DNA of 64,000 nt from Streptomyces sp. P3 (GTDB lineage Bacteria > Actinomycetota > Actinomycetes > Streptomycetales > Streptomycetaceae): NCBI GenBank assembly GCA_016893485.2, contig JAFEKX020000001.1, positions 1,488,001 through 1,552,000 on the forward strand, read 5' to 3'. Positions 38,213 through 48,491 of the stretch are shown piece after piece. Made by a program: the position numbers and the translations under genes. The first letter of the stretch is position 1. The number at the start of each line of letters is the position of its first letter. Below the pieces are notes generated by a model. That model ran no database searches. It was not told the DNA's origin and saw nothing but the letters and a program-made list of their open reading frames with translations.

Positions 38213-38607
38213 CTACTTCGCGTACATCGGCGTCCCGAAGCCGAGCTGGTCGTAGCCACCGCTGTGGGACCCGTAGTCACCTCCCCCACCCTCGGGCTCG
38301 ACGAGGTCGTAGTACATGGCCAAGAGGCTGTAGTTCTGTCCCGTACCGCCTCGGACGATCGTCGCCGTCGCCCGGTTCGTCCAGGTCAACCGGGAGTTGG
38401 CGGTCGGCCTGTTCCAGCCGGACAGCCAGGGGGCGGTTCCCGCCGCGACCCTGACCCTGGCGCGGTTGATGTCGCCGGCGTTGTGCAGCATGCCGGGGTG
38501 GGTGAACGTGGCCGGGGCCGGGTGCGCGGTCGTGGCCACCGTGGCGCCGCCGAGGGCGACGGCTGCGGTGAGCCCACCGCGGACTTCAGAAGACCACAGC
38601 GGCTCAA
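38213..38607 (-). pseudogene. Remnant of a secreted alginate-lyase-like protein with internal deletion
   Basis: Starts with a Tat-like signal (SRCGLLKSAVG then TAAVALGGATVATTAHPA, joined by one missing base near 38571), continues FTHPGMLHNAGDINRARVRV, as in alginate-lyase-type polysaccharide lyases, and NRLTWTNRATATIVRGG-like residues, but then passes within a few residues to VEPEGGGGDYGSHSGGYDQL and GFGTPMYAK, the C-terminal end of that family. About 130 residues remain where about 390 are expected, so most of the catalytic domain is gone. The parts left are well conserved, suggesting a recent deletion. Confidence 0.65.
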
Positions 38608-38683
38608 CTCGGTACTGCGCGAACTCCGAAGTCCCGGGAATCCGCTGCGCGAAGTCCCGGGAACCCAGACGCAGTTCGGGCCG

Positions 38684-40500
38684 TCAGTGCAGGTCGGCGG
38701 CCTGTTGGGGGCTCTCGTCCAGGAAGCCGCCCGACTGGTGGCGCCAGAGCTTCGCGTAGGCGCCGTCCGCGGTCAACAGCTCCTGGTGCGCGCCCTGTTC
38801 GACGATCCGGCCGCGGTCGAGGACGACGAGCCGGTCCATGCCGGCGACGGTGCTCAGCCGGTGGGCGACGACGAGTGCGGTCCGGCCCTCCATGAGCCGC
38901 CACAGCGCCTCTTGTACGAGGATCTCGCTCTCGGAGTCGAGGGCGCTGGTCGCCTCGTCGAGCAGCAGGATCGGGGCGTCGCGCAGGATCGCCCGGGCGA
39001 GGGCGACGCGTTGGCGCTGTCCGCCCGAGAGCTTGATCCCGCGCTCCCCACCATCGTGTCGAAGCCGTCCGGCAGCGTGTCGGCGAACTCGGTGACGTGC
39101 GCGGCCTCCGCGGCCTGCCGGACCTCGGCGTCGGTGGCGTCGGGCCGCGCGAAGGTGATGTTCTCGCGCAGGGTGCGGTGGAACATCGCCGGGTCCTGCG
39201 GGACGTAGGCGATGAGGCTGCGCAGGTCGGCCTGGCGCAGCTTGGTGATGTCCTGGCCGCCGATGAGGATGCGGCCCGCGTCGATGTCCGTCATCCGCAG
39301 CAGCAGTCGGCTGAGGGTGGTCTTGCCGCCGCCGGACCGCCCCACGAGGCCGATCTTCGTGCCGCTGGGCACGGTCAGGTCGAGCCCGTCGAAGAGGGTG
39401 TCGGCGCCCGCGTGGGCGAAGGTGACGTTCTCGAAGCGGACGTCGGCGGCCCGGGAGCGCAGGGGCTCGGGCTTGTCCGGGTCGAGGACGGTGGGCGGGG
39501 CCATCAACAGCTCGGTGAACTGGGCGGCTTCGGTCATCGAGCTTTCCAGACGCCGGTAGATCTGGTTGAACTCGAACATGATCCGGGTCGCGTTCGTGTA
39601 GTACGTGAACGCCACCACCACGGCCTCGACGCCGTGTTCGCCGCCGCCGAGGGCCACCGCGAGGAGCAGGCCGAGCGCGTTGGTGAGCACGGAGAGCGGT
39701 GCGACGAGGGTGTCGATGCGCAGGTTGCCGTAGTCCCAGGAACGGAGGGTGAGGCGCCTCGACTGGGCGACGCGGGACCGGTGTTCGGCGGCCTCGCGTT
39801 CCTCGGCGGCGAACGCGCGGACGGTGTCCATGTTCATCAGGCTGTCGGCGACATGACCGGACACCCGGGCGATGGCCTCCTCGCGCAGGTCGACGAGTGC
39901 CTGGCGGCGCCGGATGAGCGGCGCGACGACCAGCGCGGTGAGCGCGATCATCGCCAACAGGCCTACGACGAGCAGCGGTTCGTAGCGCCACAGCACGACC
40001 GAGCCGAACAGCAGCGGGACCAGGCTGCCCACGACCTGGAACGTCATCGTGTCGACGAACTCCTCGAAGCGGGAGGCGAAGCTCAACACCCTTTTGGTGA
40101 GCGACCCGGCGAAGTTCTCGTGGAAGAACGCGGCGTCCTTGGCGAAGAGTTCGTCCATGCCGATGACGTACAGGTGCTCGATGCCGAGCGCGTCCAGGCG
40201 GTTGAGACAGTGCAGTCCCAGGCGCCAGAACACCTCGGCGAGCAGGAGGACTCCGGCGAACCCGAGGACGTACGGCAGTGCCGAGCCGACGCCCATGCCC
40301 GCGTCGCCCGCGATGCGGCCCACGAGCCTGGCGACGATCAGCGGGGCGATGTAGTTGATGCCGATGTTGCCCAGCGCGGGCAGCAGTGTGGCGGGCGCGG
40401 TCCAGCGGCGGAGCCGGGCCAACTCCCGTCCGTAGTAGCGAAGTGCGAGTAACACCGGGCCTCTGCGCGGCCCGGCGACGCGCGATTCAGGCGATCCCAT
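38684..40500 (-). CDS. ABC transporter, fused permease and ATPase (one frame error)
   Basis: Half-size ABC exporter of about 605 residues. The ATG at 40500 (GTGGGG upstream) gives a long N-terminal tail and six helices (about residues 40-330), then an ATPase domain with Walker [10 protein letters not shown], signature LSGGQRQR, Walker [13 protein letters not shown] and H-loop VAHRLSTV. One base is missing at the CTCCCC run 39044-39049, between DTMVG and RGIKLSGG. The substrate is unknown. It sits between the lyase remnant and a GH43 gene on the opposite strand. Confidence 0.91.
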
Positions 40501-40663
40501 CCCCACCCCGTGATGTCGTCCGGCGCCCGGCGTGACGGCTGGCCAGGACTGGCAGTGTCCCGCGACGGCCCGCGCGCAGTCCAAGCGTTTTTCCCTCAAC
40601 AGCAGGGGTGTGGGCGGGAATTGAGGGGCTTGCGGGATCAGGGGGCCGACGTATTCTGCGACC

Positions 40664-41713
40664 GTGGCGATCATTGCGGACAGCGAACCGGCGCGGCTGA
40701 CCGGCGGACCGATGCGGCTTCCCGACATGCCGTTGCACGACCCGTTCGTGGTCGCCGACGAGGCGACCCGCACGTACCACCTCTACACGTCCAACGACCC
40801 GTCGGTGTCCGGTGTGGAGGGCGTCGGCACGATGGTCTACCGGAGCGATGACCTGGGCGACTGGACGCGTCCGGTGGTGGTGTTCCTGGCGGCGGAGCAG
40901 GGCAACCTCTGGGCGAGCGAAGGTGGTTGGGCGCCCGAAGTACACGCGTGGCAGGGCCGGTACTACCTCTTCACCACGCTGCACGACGAGAACAGTCCGC
41001 TGCCGGTACCCCCAACCGGCCGTTGGGGCACGCCGTTTCAGCTCGCGAACCATCGGCGGGGCACGATCACGGCCGTGTCCGATTCCCCGCTGGGTCCCTT
41101 CACGTCGGTCGACCCCGCCCGCCCCACCCCGCCCGAGCGCCTCATGACGCTGGACGGCACGCTGTACGTCGACCCGTCCGGGCAGCCGTGGATGGTGTAC
41201 GCGCACGAGTGGCTGCAGACCGTCGACGGCACGATGGAGGCGATCCGGCTCGCCCCGGACCTGACCGCCACGATCGGCGACCCGGTCTTCCTCTTCAAGG
41301 CGTCGGACGCGCCCTGGATCGGCGAGCAGATCCCGGCCGGTGTGCCGCACCAACTCCCGCCGTACGTCACGGACGGACCGCAGCTGTACCCCGCCCCGGA
41401 CGGTTCCCTCCTCATGCTGTGGTCGACGTACGAGAAGAACGTGCTCGGCGCGGACGGCACCCTCACCGGTGGCTATGTGCAGACCTACGCCGTCTCCAAG
41501 TCCGGTGCGCTGCGCGGGCCTTGGGTGCAGCGGCGGCCGTTGGTGCGGGAGGACAGCGGGCACGGGATGCTGTTCCGCACGTTCGAGGGGCAGTTGATGA
41601 TGGTCCTGCACCGGCCGTTCGAGAACGCGCGGGGCAAGCTCTACGAGATGGAGCTGATCGGTGACGAGTTGCGGGTGCTGCGGCAGCGCACCGATCTGGA
41701 CGGTGGCGGCTGA
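40664..41713 (+). CDS. Glycoside hydrolase family 43 protein
   Basis: 349-residue five-bladed beta-propeller enzyme of GH43 (arabinofuranosidase/xylosidase type). Catalytic positions of the family: Asp in PLHDPFVV near residue 25, Asp/Glu region in GWAPEVHAWQGRYYLFTT, and Glu in VYAHEWLQ. GTG start at 40664; no signal peptide, so it should act in the cytoplasm on imported oligosaccharides. Frame intact. The neighbouring sugar ABC transporter on the opposite strand fits that role. Substrate (arabino- or xylo-oligosaccharide) not determined. Confidence 0.88.
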   Translation: MAIIADSEPARLTGGPMRLPDMPLHDPFVVADEATRTYHLYTSNDPSVSGVEGVGTMVYRSDDLGDWTRPVVVFLAAEQGNLWASEGGWAPEVHAWQGRYYLFTTLHDENSPLPVPPTGRWGTPFQLANHRRGTITAVSDSPLGPFTSVDPARPTPPERLMTLDGTLYVDPSGQPWMVYAHEWLQTVDGTMEAIRLAPDLTATIGDPVFLFKASDAPWIGEQIPAGVPHQLPPYVTDGPQLYPAPDGSLLMLWSTYEKNVLGADGTLTGGYVQTYAVSKSGALRGPWVQRRPLVREDSGHGMLFRTFEGQLMMVLHRPFENARGKLYEMELIGDELRVLRQRTDLDGGG

Positions 41714-41731
41714 GTCGGCCGGCGCTCCCCG

Positions 41732-42601
41732 CTACTGCTTGACCGCGCCCGCGAGGCCGTTGATGAAGAACCGCTGCAGCACGATGAAGATCAGGACGAT
41801 GGGCAGCAGGGTGATGACCGAACCCGCGCACACCAGGGTCCAGGCGGTGGAGTTCTGGCCGATGAAGCTGAACATGCCCACGGACAGGGTGTGGAGTTCG
41901 GGGCGGGAGAGGGTGAAGACCAGCGGGATGAAGAAGCTGTTCCAGGCATTGATGCAGGCGAACAGGCCGACGGTGGCCAGCATCGGGCCGGACAGCGGGA
42001 ACATGATCCGCCAGAAGATCTGGTGGAAGCTCGCCCCGTCCACGCGGGCCGCGTCCTCCAGTCCGCGGTCGATCGTCGTGAAGTAGCCCATGAAGAGGAA
42101 GGTGCCGAAGACCATCCCGCCCGCGGACTGGACGATGATCACCGACCAGAGGGTGTTGAGGAGATGGAGGCGCTGGATGAGGTCGAAGACGGGGATGATC
42201 GTGTAGCCGTGCGGCAGGAAGAGCGTCACGCCGACCAGGCCGAGCCAGAGTCTCTTGCCGGGGAAGTCGGTGCGGGCCAGGACGTAGCCGGCCATGGAGG
42301 TGGCGAGCAGCGTGACGATGACCGTGCCGGTCGCGAACAGGACCGTGTTGACGAAGAACCGGCTGAAGTCCGCCTGGGTCCAGGCCTCGCTGTAGTTGGA
42401 CCAGTGGAACTCGGACGGGATCGGATCGAGCCCGCCGGAGAAGAAGCCGTCGGTGCTCTTGAGCGAACTGCCGAGCGCCCACAGGAACGGGTAGAGCCAG
42501 ACGAGGCCGCCGCCGAACAGCGCGAGGTAGAGCAGACCGCTTCGGCCTCTGTGCAGACTCAACTGCCTTCGTGGGCGCGGGCGTTGCGACAGTGTGGACA
42601 T
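41732..42601 (-). CDS. Sugar ABC transporter permease (MalG type)
   Basis: 289-residue permease with six helices and the EAA loop EDAARVDGASFHQIFWRIMF typical of carbohydrate uptake systems. N-terminal Arg-rich tail. The frame is intact. Follows the MalF-type permease gene by 42 bases, same strand, and completes a binding-protein-dependent importer that lacks its own ATPase gene; a shared MsiK-like ATPase is usual in Streptomyces. Confidence 0.93.
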   Translation of the reverse strand: MSTLSQRPRPRRQLSLHRGRSGLLYLALFGGGLVWLYPFLWALGSSLKSTDGFFSGGLDPIPSEFHWSNYSEAWTQADFSRFFVNTVLFATGTVIVTLLATSMAGYVLARTDFPGKRLWLGLVGVTLFLPHGYTIIPVFDLIQRLHLLNTLWSVIIVQSAGGMVFGTFLFMGYFTTIDRGLEDAARVDGASFHQIFWRIMFPLSGPMLATVGLFACINAWNSFFIPLVFTLSRPELHTLSVGMFSFIGQNSTAWTLVCAGSVITLLPIVLIFIVLQRFFINGLAGAVKQ

Positions 42602-42643
42602 CGGCGTGACCCTTTGCTGGTTGGCGGCCGTTGATCGGCCGGC

Positions 42644-43639
42644 TTATCGGCTGGCGGCCGTGCGCCGTCTGGTGATCCCGCGCAGGGCGAGGACCTGGAG
42701 CGCGGAGAACACGATGAGCAGCAGTCCGTAGAGGAAGGAGGCGGCGGAGGCCAGGCCGATGTCGGGCTGGGCGGCGGCACCGGCGGAGCCGCCGAAGGCC
42801 AGGTGGTAGATGTACGTGTTGACGACCTCGGTGGCGAAGTACGGGCCGCCGCCGGTGAGGACCTGTACGAGGTCGAAGACCTGGAAGCTGCCGATGAACG
42901 CCAACACGACGATGACGACGCCGACTTGGCGCAGCATCGGGATGGTGATGCGGAAGAAGGACTGCACCGGGCCGCAGCCGTCGAGCTTCGCCGCCTCGTA
43001 CAGCTCGGCCGGGATGGTCTGCAGTCCGGCGAGGAAGTAGACGAGGTTGTAGCCGAGGGTGTGCCAGATGCCGATCGCGATGATCACGGCGAGTGCGGTG
43101 TGCGGGTCGCCGAGCCAGTCGATGTGCCCGTCGGTCATGCCGGTCCTGGCGAGCAGACTCCCCGCCGAGTCACCGAAGTTGGCCAGCATGAGCTGGATGA
43201 CGACGCCGACGACCGCGGCAGAGGTGACGACGGGGATGAAGTAGACGGTCCGGAAGAACAGCGCGAACTTGAGCTTCGGGTTGTTCAGCACCAGCGCGAG
43301 CGCCAACGCCAGCAGGAGCTGCACCGGGACGAGGACGAAGGCGTAGACGAAGGTGTGCTGGACGGCGCCCCAGAAGATGCTGTCGTGCAGGATCTGCCGG
43401 AAGTTGGCGAGGCCCACGTAGTCGCCGGGTTCGCCGATGCCGTTCCAGCGGTAGAAGGTGTAGCCGAAGGACGCGAAGATCGGATAGACCACAAAGGCCA
43501 GCAGGAGCACGGCCATGGGGGTCAGATAGAGATACGACCATTTGGCGGCGCGGATGCGGCGAGTGAGGCCGGGGCGGGCGGCGACCGGGGGTGGGGTCGG
43601 GGGCGTTCGGCGACGCTCACGGGTGTCGAGGAGTGACAT
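42644..43639 (-). CDS. Sugar ABC transporter permease (MalF type)
   Basis: 331-residue permease, six helices, with VYPIFASFGYTFYRWNGIG near the N terminus and the EAA loop YEAAKLDGCGPVQSFFRITI. Frame intact. Lies directly after the binding-protein gene and before the second permease; membrane part of an oligosaccharide importer. Confidence 0.93.
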   Translation of the reverse strand: MSLLDTRERRRTPPTPPPVAARPGLTRRIRAAKWSYLYLTPMAVLLLAFVVYPIFASFGYTFYRWNGIGEPGDYVGLANFRQILHDSIFWGAVQHTFVYAFVLVPVQLLLALALALVLNNPKLKFALFFRTVYFIPVVTSAAVVGVVIQLMLANFGDSAGSLLARTGMTDGHIDWLGDPHTALAVIIAIGIWHTLGYNLVYFLAGLQTIPAELYEAAKLDGCGPVQSFFRITIPMLRQVGVVIVVLAFIGSFQVFDLVQVLTGGGPYFATEVVNTYIYHLAFGGSAGAAAQPDIGLASAASFLYGLLLIVFSALQVLALRGITRRRTAASR

Positions 43640-43648
43640 GGTGTCGGC

Positions 43649-45138
43649 TCACGCCCTCTTCTTCGTGGTGTATGGCTTGGTGGGGTCCCAGTCCGCGAAG
43701 ACGTAGTCGGACGTGCTGGCCTTCTTGCCCTGCTTGGCGACCGCTGCGACCGCGTCCGACAGGAGCTGGAACTTCTTGTCGGCCAGGCTGGTCAACGCGC
43801 CCTGGACGTCCTTGATCTGACCGGTGTAGACGCCGGTCACGACATCGCCGATGTCGGGCTTGGGGGCGCCGGGGGCGACGCCGGCCAGCTCGGGGTTGCG
43901 CACGAGGGGCACCGGGCCGCGCAGCACCTGCTCGGTCATGCCGATGAACGCGGCGAAGGGCTTGGAGTCGATGCCGGCCGGGTCGTTGTCGGCGGGGTAG
44001 GCGGAGACGCCGTTGAGGTCCTGCACCCAGCGGCGCCCGGCGGCGGGGGACGTCAGCGCGTCGAGCCACTGGAACGCCTGGTGTGCCTTCTGGGACCTGG
44101 CGGAGACCGCGGCGAACGAGCCGTTGCCGACCGGATCGGCGTAGTAGTAGCCCTGCGGGGTCGCGGTCGGCGAGGGCAGGGTGACCAGGCTGTAGTCGGT
44201 GAACTTGTGCTGCGTCCACTCGGGTTGGTTCCACACACCGCCGACGGTCATGCCGAACTTGCCGCGCTCGAAGAACGCGCGGGCCGCTTCGTCGGACAGA
44301 CTCACCGAGTTGGGGTGGAAGAGGCCCCGCTTCTTCCACTCGACGAGCAGCTCCAGGAAGTCGGCGTACGCCCGGTCCGTGCCGAACGTCCACTTGCCGA
44401 CGCGGTAGTCCATACCGGTGCCGGGCACGGTGGGAGCGCCGCCCGGTGCGCCCGCGCCGCGCACGAACAGGTCAAGCCACCAGGCGAGGACGCCGATGCC
44501 GTCGGCGTTGCCGAAGCCGAAGCCGTACGACTTGCCGCCGCTCTTCCTGGTGATCGTCTGGGCGGCGTTGGTGACGTCGTCCCAGGTACGGGGATCTTGA
44601 CGCTGCCGTCGGGGTTCGTCAGGCCGACGGACCTGAAGACGCCGTGGTGGATGTAGAGCTGGAGTTGTGGGCCCGAGCCCTTCAGCGGGGCCGAATAGAC
44701 CTTGCCGGCAAAGACGTTGGCGCCTTCCAGGAAGGTGCCCTCGGGGAAGCGTGCCTGCCATGCCGGGGTCGCCCACTCGTCGAGCGGGTGCAGCCACCCT
44801 TTGGCGACCTGCTCGGCGACGCTGGGGACCTGCGGGATCATGAAGACGTCCGGCGGGTTGCCGCTGCGGTTGGCGAGCGCGACCAAGTCGGCGTATTTGG
44901 CGTTCTGTTGGGTGGTCTTCTTGACGCCGATCCCGCTGTGGCCCTTCTCGAAGAGCTCTATCTCCCTGTCCACCCAAGGGGCTTGGGTGACGTACCAGTC
45001 CCAGTAGGTGAGCGCGTCCGCCGACGAGGAGGGCGAGCCGGAGCCGCACGCGCCCAGACCGCCGCCCAGGGCGAGGGTGCCGGCGCCGAGTGCGGCGGTG
45101 CGCAGGAGGCCGCGTCTGGAGACGTTCGACGAAGTCAT
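43649..45138 (-). CDS. Sugar ABC transporter substrate-binding lipoprotein (one frame error)
   Basis: About 496 residues, family 1 solute-binding protein. The N terminus MTSSNVSRRGLLRTAALGAG has a twin-arginine motif and is followed by the lipobox GLGAC, so it is probably a Tat-exported lipoprotein. The body has YWDWYVTQAPWVDREIELFE, PPDVFMIPQ and a C-terminal lobe with GGVWNQPEW and GYYYADPVGNGSFA. One base is missing near 44592 (ATCCCCGTAC). First gene of the transporter operon, divergent from a LacI regulator across two palindromes. Confidence 0.9.
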
Positions 45139-45231
45139 CTGGTGTTCCTCCGAGGCGGAGAAGAGGGATGCGGTGGCATGGCATGCGGGGGCTGCGAAAC
45201 GCATGCGCGGTGATGCCGAGCGGCATGTAAC

Positions 45232-45255
45232 GTTCACTGAACCGTTTACAGTAAC
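45232..45255. promoter_or_regulatory. Putative LacI-type operator in the transporter promoter
   Basis: GTTCACTGAAC (45232-45242) is a perfect 11-base palindrome with a central C, directly followed by the imperfect dyad GTTTACAGTAAC (45244-45255). They lie 94 bases upstream of the binding-protein gene start on the minus strand, in the 281-base divergent region with the LacI gene. Confidence 0.45.
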
Positions 45256-45372
45256 CGGGACGTTAAGGGGCCTCTCATCGTCGTCAAGAGGTTCGACGGC
45301 CCTGGAGAAGTTCCGGCCGGTACCTGCACCCGGGCCGTAGAGAATCCCTCGCCAGTTGTGTAACTTTTTCAT

Positions 45373-45389
45373 CGGTGTTACTTACACCG
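45373..45389. promoter_or_regulatory. Palindrome just upstream of the LacI gene
   Basis: CGGTGT / ACACCG, a perfect 6-base inverted repeat with 5-base spacer TACTT, 31 bases before the lacI-type start. Suits autoregulation by the encoded LacI protein; inferred from position and symmetry. Confidence 0.45.
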
Positions 45390-45419
45390 GCTGTCCGCCG
45401 GGGCGAGGAGAAGCAGAGC

Positions 45420-46501
45420 ATGGCTCAAGGTCGGGGTTCCGCAGGCCGGGCGACGATCCGTGACGTGGCGTCGCGCGCGGGCGTGTCCGTCGCCACCGTC
45501 TCGCGGATTCTCAGCGGGGCGTACACCGCTCCCCGGCGACGCACGACCGCGTCATGCAGGCCGTGCAGGACCTCGACTACGTGGTCAACGCCAACGCCCG
45601 CTCCCTCAACACGACTTCGGGTCTGGTGGCGATGGTGGTCAACGACATCACCTCGCCGTTCTTCATGAACGTCGCCTCCGGGGTGGAGGAGCAGGCGGTC
45701 GCCGACGGCCGGGTCTGTCTCGTCTGTTCCACCCAGGGCGTCCCCGAGCGCGAGCTGTCCGTGATCGACCTGATGCGTCAGCGCGGAGCGGAGGCGGTCA
45801 TCCTGGTCGGCGGCATGGCCGAGACCGAGGAGCATCTGGCCCAACTCACCGCAGCGGCCGAGGGGTTGGAGCGGGCGGGCTCACGGCTGGTGCTGTGCGC
45901 GCGGCCGTGGAAGGGCGGCGCGAAGGCGCCGGTGGACGTGGTCGAGTGCGACATGGAGAGCGGTGCCTTCGCCGCCACCAGCCACCTTCTCTCCGCGGGC
46001 CACACCCGGGTCGCCCATCTGGCGGGCCCGCACGAGTTCAGCGTCGCGGGCCAGCGCCTCGAAGGGTACGAACGTGCCCTGCGCGCGCACGGCGTCAAGC
46101 CCGACCCGGCGCTTGTCGCCGAGAGCGACATGACCCGCGAGTCCGGCTACGAGGCGGCGTGCCGTCTGCTGACCGACACCGACGCCACCGCGATCTTCTG
46201 CGCGAGTGACATGAGCGCGGCCGGTGCCATCGCCGCCGCCCGCGACCTGGGCCGCTCGGTCCCCGACGACCTCTCCGTGGTCGGCTTCGACGACATCCCG
46301 CTCGCCGAGGACCTCTACCCCCGGCTGACCACCGTGCACGTCCCGCAGCAGGAACTCGGCCGCTCCGCGACCCGCCTCGCCCTGCACCGCCGCCCTATGG
46401 ACCCGCCGAGCCGCCGCGTGGTGCTCGGCTCGCACGTCGTCGTACGTCAGTCGGTGGCGCCCCCGGCCCGCCTCAACGCCCTCGGGAAGGCGGACAGTTG
46501 A
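45420..46501 (+). CDS. LacI-family transcription regulator (one frame error)
   Basis: About 360 residues. N-terminal helix-turn-helix ATIRDVASRAGVSVATVSRI followed by the hinge region; one base is missing at the CTCCCC run 45529-45534, after which THDRVMQAVQDLDYVVNANA continues. Sugar-binding domain with GLVAMVVNDITSPFFMNVA, GHTRVAHLAGP and VVGFDDIPLAEDLYPRLTTV. GAGGAG precedes the ATG. Divergent from the sugar transporter operon, which it most likely represses until its sugar is present; its stop overlaps the start of the DUF2264 gene. Confidence 0.9.
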
Positions 46502-48457
46502 TACCGGAGGACCGGCTCCTCTCCCCGCACACCGGCTGGACACGCGCACACTGGGAGGCGCTGGCCGACGCCCAACTCACCGCCGTCCGCCCGTACTCCA
46601 CCGACCGGCACGCCCTGCTCCACCTCCCCGGTCCCGCCAGCCGCAACGGCCGGCACAGCGACGGGCCTCGAAGGCTTCGCCCGCACCTTCCTCCTCGCGG
46701 GCTTCCGTCTGGCGCGGTCCGGTGACAACGACCCGCACGGCCATGCCGGTTGGTACGCCGAGGGCCTGGCGGCCGGCACCGACCCACGCGCCCCTGAACG
46801 CTGGCCGAGCATGCGCGCGTGCGAGCAGGCCAGGGTGGAGTGCGCGTCGGTGGCGATCGCGCTGCACGAGACCCGGCCCTGGATCTGGGACCGGCTGGAC
46901 GACCCGGTACGGCAACGGATCGTCGCCTGGATGACGGAGCTGCTCGGCAGCGCGGTCCCCGACAACAACTGGGTCTGGTTCAGGGCGATCACGTCCGCGT
47001 TCCTGCGCTCGGTCGGGGCTCCGTGGAGCGCGCCGGACATCGACCACGCGACCGTGCGCACGGAGGCCTGGTACGCGGGCGGGGGCTGGTACTCCGACGG
47101 CGGCGGCACCGGCGGCCCGTTGCGCCACTTCGACCACTACTCGGGCTGGGCCATGCACTACTACCCGCTCTGGTACTGCCGCATCTCCGGCGCCGACGCG
47201 GACCCCGCCCTGCTCCCCGCTACCGCGCCAGGCTGCGCCGCTACGTCGACGACGCCCAGCACCTCGTGGCGGCCGACGGCGCCCCGCTGTACCAGGGCCG
47301 CTCCCTGACGTACCGCTACGCGACGCTCTGCCCGCTGTGGGCGGGTGCCGTCTTCGACGCCACTCCCCTGCCGCCCGGCCGCACCCGGCGCCTCGCGAGC
47401 GGAGTCCTGCGGCACTTCACCGGGGCGGGCTGCTTCGACGGGCGCGGGCTCCAACCGCTGGGCTGGCACGGGAGTTCACGGCCATCCGGCAGCCGTACTC
47501 GGGGCCCGGTTCGCCGTACTGGTCGAGCAAGGGCTTCGCCGGGCTGGTGCTGCCGGCCGACCACCCGGTGTGGACGGAGAAGGAGGAGGCGCTGCCCCTT
47601 GAAGTCCGGGACGTACGGCGGACGTTGACCGCCCCGGGCTGGCTCGTATCCGGCACGGCGGCGGACGGGATCGTCCGCGTCGTCAACCACGGCGGCGACC
47701 ACGCGTCCGGTGACGGCACCGCCCCCGAGGCGGACGACCCTGTGTACAGCCGCCTCGCCTACTCGTCCCATTCCGCCCCGGACAGCACGGAGTCGAGCCT
47801 GATCGACCCCCTCGACTCGCACATCGCGCTGCTCGACGCCGAGGGGCGGCCCTCGCACCGCCGACCGCTGACCCGGCTGCACCTGGGTGAGCGCACGGCT
47901 GTCTCCCGGCATCGCGCGCACTGGCCGACCGGTCCGGTGCCCCCGCCGTACGCCCACGATCCCGCGCCCGCCTTCCGTACGGGGCCGTGGATCACGGCGG
48001 CGTCCATGCTCAACGGCCCGCTGGAGGTGCGGCTCGCTCGGGTCGACGGCCCGGTGCGGGAGCCGGTGCGGCTACGGCTCGGCGGCTACTGTCTGGCCGA
48101 CGCCGAACCACCGCTCGTGCACGAGTCGTCCGGGCCCGCAGCCTGGGTGCGCCGCCCAACAGGTTTGTCCAGCGCGGTGGTTGGGCTGCGCGGCTTCGAC
48201 GAGGCGGGTGTCGCCACGGCGCGGGACGCGAATGCCTTCGGGCCGTACTCGGCGACGCCCTGGCTCGCGACGACTTCGGAGGTGCAACCTGGCGCGGTGT
48301 ACGCCGCGTTGGTCTGTCTCTCCGGGGTCGTCGAGGGTCGGGTGCCGCCGAGGCCGTACGGCTTGAGGTCTGTCACGACGGTGACGGCAGCGCCCTCGCG
48401 ACGGTCACCTGGCCCGACGGCACCCAGGACAAGGTCCTTCTGGAGCCGCCGAGTTGA
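46498..48457 (+). CDS. DUF2264 domain protein (four frame errors)
   Basis: About 653 residues. The TTG at 46498 overlaps the LacI stop. The N-terminal about 380 residues form the DUF2264 alpha/alpha-barrel-like domain: LPGPASRNGRHSDG, LEGFARTFLLAGFRLARSGD, DNNWVWFRAITSAFLRSVG, then WYSDGG and FDHYSGWAMHYYPLWY, and AIRQPYSGPGSPYWSSKGF; the rest is beta-rich. Frame changes: one extra base near 46668, missing bases near 47218, 47471 and 48350; together they give one frame. No signal peptide. Family members occur in polysaccharide loci (I recall overlap with GH154 beta-glucuronidases, unverified). Probably acts on oligosaccharides imported by the neighbouring transporter. Confidence 0.84.
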
Positions 48458-48491
48458 CCCGTACGCCGCATCCAGGTGCCGTACGCCCGCC

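Noticed and set aside
38684..40500. Mobile element at the lyase remnant
   Set aside because: No transposase or terminal inverted repeats flank the deletion; the adjacent gene is an ordinary ABC exporter.
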